From assembly GCA_029259115.1 (NCBI GenBank), contig JAPDJO010000029.1, forward strand, positions 1-64,000: a stretch of DNA of 64,000 nt, in the 5' to 3' direction. The stretch comes from Thermoplasmatota archaeon. Its GTDB lineage: Archaea > Thermoplasmatota > E2 > DHVEG-1 > B18-G2. Positions 59,008 through 64,000 of this stretch are shown piece by piece; position 1 is the stretch's first letter, and every line of letters starts with the position of its first letter. The position numbers were made by a program, and so were the translations under genes. The notes beneath the pieces are model-generated. The model saw only the letters and a list, made by a program, of their open reading frames with translations. It was not told the DNA's origin and made no database searches.

Positions 59008-60642
59008 TTAGTCAAACTCTGTTTCCTCTCCTGGACCTTTCTCTGACCCTTTACCTTTTTCCTCTGTTCCCTTCGCAGCTATGATGTCATCGATTCTCAG
59101 TATCATTATCGCTGCCTCTGCTGCGGCCTTTACCTCTTGGGTGCTTACTCTGAGTGGTTCTATTACGTTATTCTTCATCATGTCAACGATGTCTCCATTC
59201 TCAACGTCTATCCCTGCATACTTCATTCCCTTCTTGTGAGCTGCTCTTACCTTGATCATCATATCTATTGGATCCAGACCTGCGTTCTCTGCTAGTGTTC
59301 TTGGAACTATCTCTATTGCATCAGCGAAAGCCTCAATAGCCATTTGCTCTCTTCCGCCTACCGTTGGAGCATACTCTCTGAGTTTTATTGCTATCTCTGT
59401 TGCAGCAGCGCCTCCGCCAGGCGTGATCTTGCCATCTTCAAGGGCAACCTTCACCACTGAAAGAGCATCATGCAATGCTCTCTCCAGCTCATCAACTATG
59501 TGCTCTGTACCTCCTCTTATCAGTATTGATACTGCCTTTGGATTCTTACAGTTCATCACAAAGGTCATTCTGTCATCGCCGATCTTTCTCTCCTCAACGA
59601 GTCCCGCCTTACCTAGATCCTTTGGAGTTAGATCGTCTAGATTTGAGACTATCTTTGCACCAGTAGCTTTAGCTAGTTTTTCCATGTCACTCTTCTTTGC
59701 TCTTCTTACTGCATATATTCCCTCCTTCGCTAGGAAGTGCTGAGCTATGTCATCTATACCCTTCTGACATATCAGAACATTTGCTCCTGCCTTCTTTACC
59801 TTCTCCACCATCTTTTTGAGCATCGCCTCCTCTTCATCTAGGAATCTCTGTAGCTGTGAAGGATCTGTAATCTGAATTCTGGCATCAACTTCTGTCTTTT
59901 TGACTTCAAATGGAGCATTTACTAGTGCGATCTTAGCGTTTTTCACTATCTTTGGCATTCCCTCATGTACTCTCTCCTTGTCTAGAATTATACCCTCTAT
60001 AACCTGCGTGTCGTTTATGCTTCCTCCCTGTTTCTTTGTTATCTGTATGTTATCAAGGTCGACCACAGTTCTCCCATCGATCTCCTCCGCAACCATTCTA
60101 ACGGCTTTGACCACTATGTCTGCAAGCATATCTTTTGCGGCGCTTGCTCCCTTGCTTGCCATAGCAGTTATTGCAATGTTTTTCAAGGTCTTAACGTCAT
60201 CTTTCTTGATCGGCTTTGCCATAGAGTTCAGGATCTCCACAGCCTTATCCGCTGCTATCTTGAAGCCTCTAGCAATTATCGTTGGATGTATGTTCTTTTC
60301 TAGAAGCTCTCCTGCAACTTTTAGAAGTTCTCCAGTCAGAACTACAGCTGTTGTTGTTCCGTCTCCGCACTCTTCATCTTGAGCTTTTGCTACTTCTACC
60401 ATCATCTTTGCTGCTGGATGCTCGACATCGATTTCCTTGAGAATGGTTGCACCATCGTTTGTTATTATAACGTCTCCCATACTGTCTACGAGCATCTTGT
60501 CCATTCCTTTTGGTCCGAGTGTTGATCTCACTGCATCGGCTATAGCTCTTGCTGCCATTATGTTGCTGTATTGTGCGCTCCTACCTCTCTCTCGCTTGGT
60601 TCCTTCTTTCAATACTATTATAGGCTGCTGTGTAGCCAACAT
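59008..60642 (-). CDS. thermosome (group II chaperonin) subunit
   Basis: [58 protein letters not shown]. Confidence 0.97.
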   Translation of the reverse strand: MLATQQPIIVLKEGTKRERGRSAQYSNIMAARAIADAVRSTLGPKGMDKMLVDSMGDVIITNDGATILKEIDVEHPAAKMMVEVAKAQDEECGDGTTTAVVLTGELLKVAGELLEKNIHPTIIARGFKIAADKAVEILNSMAKPIKKDDVKTLKNIAITAMASKGASAAKDMLADIVVKAVRMVAEEIDGRTVVDLDNIQITKKQGGSINDTQVIEGIILDKERVHEGMPKIVKNAKIALVNAPFEVKKTEVDARIQITDPSQLQRFLDEEEAMLKKMVEKVKKAGANVLICQKGIDDIAQHFLAKEGIYAVRRAKKSDMEKLAKATGAKIVSNLDDLTPKDLGKAGLVEERKIGDDRMTFVMNCKNPKAVSILIRGGTEHIVDELERALHDALSVVKVALEDGKITPGGGAAATEIAIKLREYAPTVGGREQMAIEAFADAIEIVPRTLAENAGLDPIDMMIKVRAAHKKGMKYAGIDVENGDIVDMMKNNVIEPLRVSTQEVKAAAEAAIMILRIDDIIAAKGTEEKGKGSEKGPGEETEFD

Positions 60643-60810
60643 CTTCCTCTACCTCCCTTAAATTATTACTCTACTTAGCCTGAAAGGCAAAACCAGTATA
60701 TCATCACTTCTATATAAAATTTACTGTTGAGTTCTTAATAGCTAGAACGGTCTAATTGTTTTACCAAAAACTAAAATAATCTGGATTCAATATGACTTAT
60801 AGGTGAGAGT

Positions 60811-61389
60811 GTGGAGATAGAGGCGCTTAGAGAGAAGGCAAGGAAACTCAAGGATAATGGTCTCACGGTATATGAAATAGCAGCTGAGATGAATATTGCT
60901 GAAGAGACGGTTGAATGGTTGCTGGGAAAAGAGGAAAAAGAGAGGAAAGGCAAAGACGTTAAAATAGGTTGGAGATCGATCGGGGTTTATCCTTACAGGA
61001 TAGGACTTATTGCAAGCTCTATGGCTGATATAATCCTAGAAGAAGCAGAAAATAGAGATTTGGATGTAGATACTATCGTTGGAATAGCCATAAACGGGAT
61101 ACCCTATGCTACACTTATAGCTGAAGAGCTAGGATTAGAGTTAGCAATATTCAGACCTCACACAGAAAAGGTCGGAGTATTTAGCTCAAACTATGCAAGT
61201 GTAAGAGATAAAAGCGTAGTGATAGTGGATGATGTCATAGGAAGTGGGAAAACTATGAGGAAAGCAATAACAGCAACCAAGAAAGAAGGAGGAAAACCTG
61301 TTTTGTGTATAACTCTTGTTAACAAAAGAGCTCAGAATGATGTGGATGGTGTTCCTTTAAGAGCCTTAATAAGAACTAGAGTGATATAA
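60811..61389 (+). CDS. HTH + phosphoribosyltransferase-like regulator (GfcR-like)
   Basis: N-term HTH (NGLTVYEIAAEMNIAEETVEWLL); PRTase motif VVIVDDVIGSGKTMRKAI; GTG start. Confidence 0.85.
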   Translation: MEIEALREKARKLKDNGLTVYEIAAEMNIAEETVEWLLGKEEKERKGKDVKIGWRSIGVYPYRIGLIASSMADIILEEAENRDLDVDTIVGIAINGIPYATLIAEELGLELAIFRPHTEKVGVFSSNYASVRDKSVVIVDDVIGSGKTMRKAITATKKEGGKPVLCITLVNKRAQNDVDGVPLRALIRTRVI

Positions 61390-61399
61390 GGAGATATCT

Positions 61400-62947
61400 A
61401 TGCACTGGGCCGATGTTCTGGCTTCTCAGCTCGAAGAGGATAGAAGTCATGTTATTGCTACGGGCATAACGCCTTCCGGCCCCATACACATAGGCAACAT
61501 GAGAGAGATACTTACAGCCGATGCCATCTATAGGGCTGCCATAGATAGAGGGTTAGATGCTGAGCTTATTTATGTAGCAGATGATTTTGATCAGCTTAGA
61601 AAAGTCTATCCATTCTTACCAGAGGAATACGAAAAATACGTTGGTATGCCATTATCGGAAATTCCTTGTCCATGTGGAGATCATAGAAGCTATGCCGATC
61701 ATTTTCTAGAAAGCTTTCTGGAAGCTTTGAAAGAGTTGGGTATAAAGCCAAAGGTTTACAGGGCCTCCAAACTCTACAAGGATGGGAGTTACAACGAGTA
61801 TATACAAATCGCCTTAGAGAAGAGTGAGGAAATAAAAGAAATCATAGAGAAAATATCAAAAAGAGATTTACCAAAAAATTGGATTCCTTTCAATATACTA
61901 TGTGAGAACTGCAAAAGATTAACCTCTACCGAACCTCTGCTATATGAGTATCCAAGGATAGAATACAAATGCAGTTGTGGATACGAAGGAGAGATAGACA
62001 TAAGGAGAGGAGGGGTAGGAAAGCTGCCATGGAGGGTTGACTGGCCAGCTAGATGGAAGATGCTGGGAGTTACGTTTGAACCCTTTGGCAAGGATCATGC
62101 AGCGGCAGGGAGTTCTTGGGATACAGGAAAAGTAATTTCTGAGAAGATATTTGGATACCCTCCACCACACTACGTTGTTTACGAGTTTATACAGTTGAAG
62201 GGAAAGGGTGCCATGCATAGTTCTAAAGGTACAGCAATAAGTGCAGAGGAAATGCTCAACATGACTCCTCCAGAAGTATTGAGATTTTTAATAATGAAAA
62301 ATAAACCTTCAAAACATATAGACTTTGATCCGGGTTTGGGGCTACTAGATCTAGTTGATGAATATGATGAAGAAGAGAGAGTGTATTTTGGGGTGGAAGA
62401 GGAAAAAAGAGGAATGAAAGATCTTAGAAGAATATACGAGTTATCTCAGCCATATAAGATTCCCGAAAAACTTCCTCTACAGATATCTTATCGTCATCTT
62501 GCAACAGTGGTTCAAATAACCAGAGAATGGGATGGAATTGTGAAGATTTTGAAGAGAACCGGTCAAATAAAAGGTGAACTGGAAAAAGAGGATGAGGAGA
62601 GATTAAAAAGTAGAGTGAAACACGTCATATACTGGCTTGATAGATTTGCTCCTGACAGGATAAAATTCAAGCTGCAAGAAAAACTTCCTAATGTAAATCT
62701 GGATGAAGATCAAAAGAAGTTTTTGGAAGAGTATCTAAAGATAGTAAAATCTGTGGAATGGGATGCAGAGAATCTGCATGAATCTGTATATACAGCAGCC
62801 AACAATCTAGGAATAAATCCAAAGATCGGCTTCAAAACGATGTACCAAATCTTACTGAACAAGGAATATGGTCCCAGACTAGGATACTTTCTGACAACTC
62901 TAGGAAGAGATTTTGTTTTGAGGAGAATTGAAGAAGCAATTAAATAG
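61400..62947 (+). CDS. lysS: class I lysyl-tRNA synthetase
   Basis: GITPSGPIHIGNMREILTADAIYRA; KGKGAMHSSKGTAISA. Confidence 0.95.
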   Translation: MHWADVLASQLEEDRSHVIATGITPSGPIHIGNMREILTADAIYRAAIDRGLDAELIYVADDFDQLRKVYPFLPEEYEKYVGMPLSEIPCPCGDHRSYADHFLESFLEALKELGIKPKVYRASKLYKDGSYNEYIQIALEKSEEIKEIIEKISKRDLPKNWIPFNILCENCKRLTSTEPLLYEYPRIEYKCSCGYEGEIDIRRGGVGKLPWRVDWPARWKMLGVTFEPFGKDHAAAGSSWDTGKVISEKIFGYPPPHYVVYEFIQLKGKGAMHSSKGTAISAEEMLNMTPPEVLRFLIMKNKPSKHIDFDPGLGLLDLVDEYDEEERVYFGVEEEKRGMKDLRRIYELSQPYKIPEKLPLQISYRHLATVVQITREWDGIVKILKRTGQIKGELEKEDEERLKSRVKHVIYWLDRFAPDRIKFKLQEKLPNVNLDEDQKKFLEEYLKIVKSVEWDAENLHESVYTAANNLGINPKIGFKTMYQILLNKEYGPRLGYFLTTLGRDFVLRRIEEAIK

Positions 62948-62970
62948 GTAATCTCTCCTATTATCATGTA

Positions 62971-64000
62971 ATGAAATTCTACATCGAAACCTACGGATGC
63001 ACTGCAAACAGAAGCGACGAAAGCGTAGTCAAAGGTATCTTATTCTCTAAAGGTTTTGAATTGGCAAATGATCCGAGATCGGCTGATGTTTCGATAATAC
63101 TAACATGTACAGTCATAGGAACAACCGAACAGAGGATGCTGAATCGAATAAGACATTTGTATAAAATATCAAAGAATCTTATTGTCTCTGGCTGCATGGC
63201 GAGCGTTCAGGCTGATCTGGTAAGGAAAATTGCCCCAGAAGCTAAAATCCTCCCGCCTAACAAAATAGACCAAATCGTTGATGTTATAGAGGGCAAAGAA
63301 CTTGTGGACAAAGAAGTTTCAAAAACTTCTTTACCGAGATGCTTTGATGATATAAGAGCTCCTATCTCGATATCGGAAGGATGTATGTTTTCATGCTCTT
63401 ACTGCATAACATCAAAAGCAAGAGGTAAGTTAGTGAGCTATCCTATTGAAGAAGTGGTTGAAGTGGTTAGAAAAGCTGTGAAGAATGGTGCCAAAGAAAT
63501 CCAACTCACATCTCAAGATTTAGCTTCCTATGGACTAGATAAAGATTTGAGCCTCTACGATCTTGTAAAGGAAGTATCCTCAATAGAAGGAAACTTTATG
63601 ATAAGACTTGGTATGATGAATCCTCTGAATGTGAAAAGGAGATTGGATGAGATTTTATCGCTTTATGGTTTTGATAAAGTTTACAGGTTTCTTCATCTTC
63701 CCGTTCAGTCTGGTGACAATGAGATTTTAAAGAGGATGAACAGAGGTTACACCTCCGAAGATTTTAAGGAGATTGTTTATAGATTCAGATCTGAGTATCC
63801 GGATATAACCCTATCTACAGATATCATAGTCGGATTTCCAGGAGAGGACGAGAAATCTTTCCAAAAGACAGTCGATCTTATAAAAGAGGTAGAGCCTGAT
63901 GTAGTTAATATAACCAGATTTTCACCGAGACCCTTTACCAAGGCAAAATATATGGACAAAAAGGTTCCAACAGATGTAGCAAAGGAAAGATCCAGATACT
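62971..64000 (+). CDS. MiaB-like tRNA methylthiotransferase (archaeal e-MtaB/CDKAL1 type), 3'-truncated by window edge
   Basis: MKFYIETYGCTANRSDESVVKGIL..., SGCMAS, radical SAM CMFSCSYC, LHLPVQSGDNEILKRMNRGYT; not in ORF track. Confidence 0.92.
   Translation, partial: MKFYIETYGCTANRSDESVVKGILFSKGFELANDPRSADVSIILTCTVIGTTEQRMLNRIRHLYKISKNLIVSGCMASVQADLVRKIAPEAKILPPNKIDQIVDVIEGKELVDKEVSKTSLPRCFDDIRAPISISEGCMFSCSYCITSKARGKLVSYPIEEVVEVVRKAVKNGAKEIQLTSQDLASYGLDKDLSLYDLVKEVSSIEGNFMIRLGMMNPLNVKRRLDEILSLYGFDKVYRFLHLPVQSGDNEILKRMNRGYTSEDFKEIVYRFRSEYPDITLSTDIIVGFPGEDEKSFQKTVDLIKEVEPDVVNITRFSPRPFTKAKYMDKKVPTDVAKERSRY

Noticed and set aside
58902-59084. 60-aa plus-strand ORF MGRKRDQFKLEKTP...
   Set aside because: C-terminal half is antisense to the thermosome 3' end; no SD or conserved features seen.
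59252-60382. Several plus-strand ORFs across the thermosome gene
   Set aside because: Antisense shadows of a highly conserved chaperonin coding sequence.

Overview
This 64 kb AT-rich window is archaeal chromosome. The gene set (S19e, L39e, L31e, aIF6, Rpr2-type RNase P protein, archaeal RNase P RNA, RFC small subunit, thermosome, class I LysS, archaeal AlaS, DtdA, an AGT-EndoV fusion) suggests a euryarchaeal or Thermoplasmatota-like host; that placement is inference. I see no CRISPR array, IS element or prophage. Supported RNA genes are an intron-containing tRNA-His(GTG), tRNA-Leu(CAA) and RNase P RNA. The most interesting signals are: (i) a candidate redox regulon, with a 12-bp perfect inverted repeat between a five-gene thioredoxin/ferredoxin operon and a divergent HTH regulator, and a related TTGTACA promoter element at fixed spacing from TATA-like boxes in front of three unannotated microprotein ORFs (34-48 aa, two of them paralogous) and one membrane-protein gene; (ii) a locus of three LuxE/PaaK-like acyl-protein synthetase paralogs interleaved with a transglutaminase-like protein, a TauE/SafE exporter and an Nramp-like transporter lacking the DPGN motif, whose shared Cys-containing C-terminal cassette is nearly identical at the DNA level; (iii) an alkyltransferase-EndoV fusion with a PCYK site; (iv) L31e with a roughly 115-aa Glu/Lys-rich tail. 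All product calls come from motif recognition by eye; no database searches were run.
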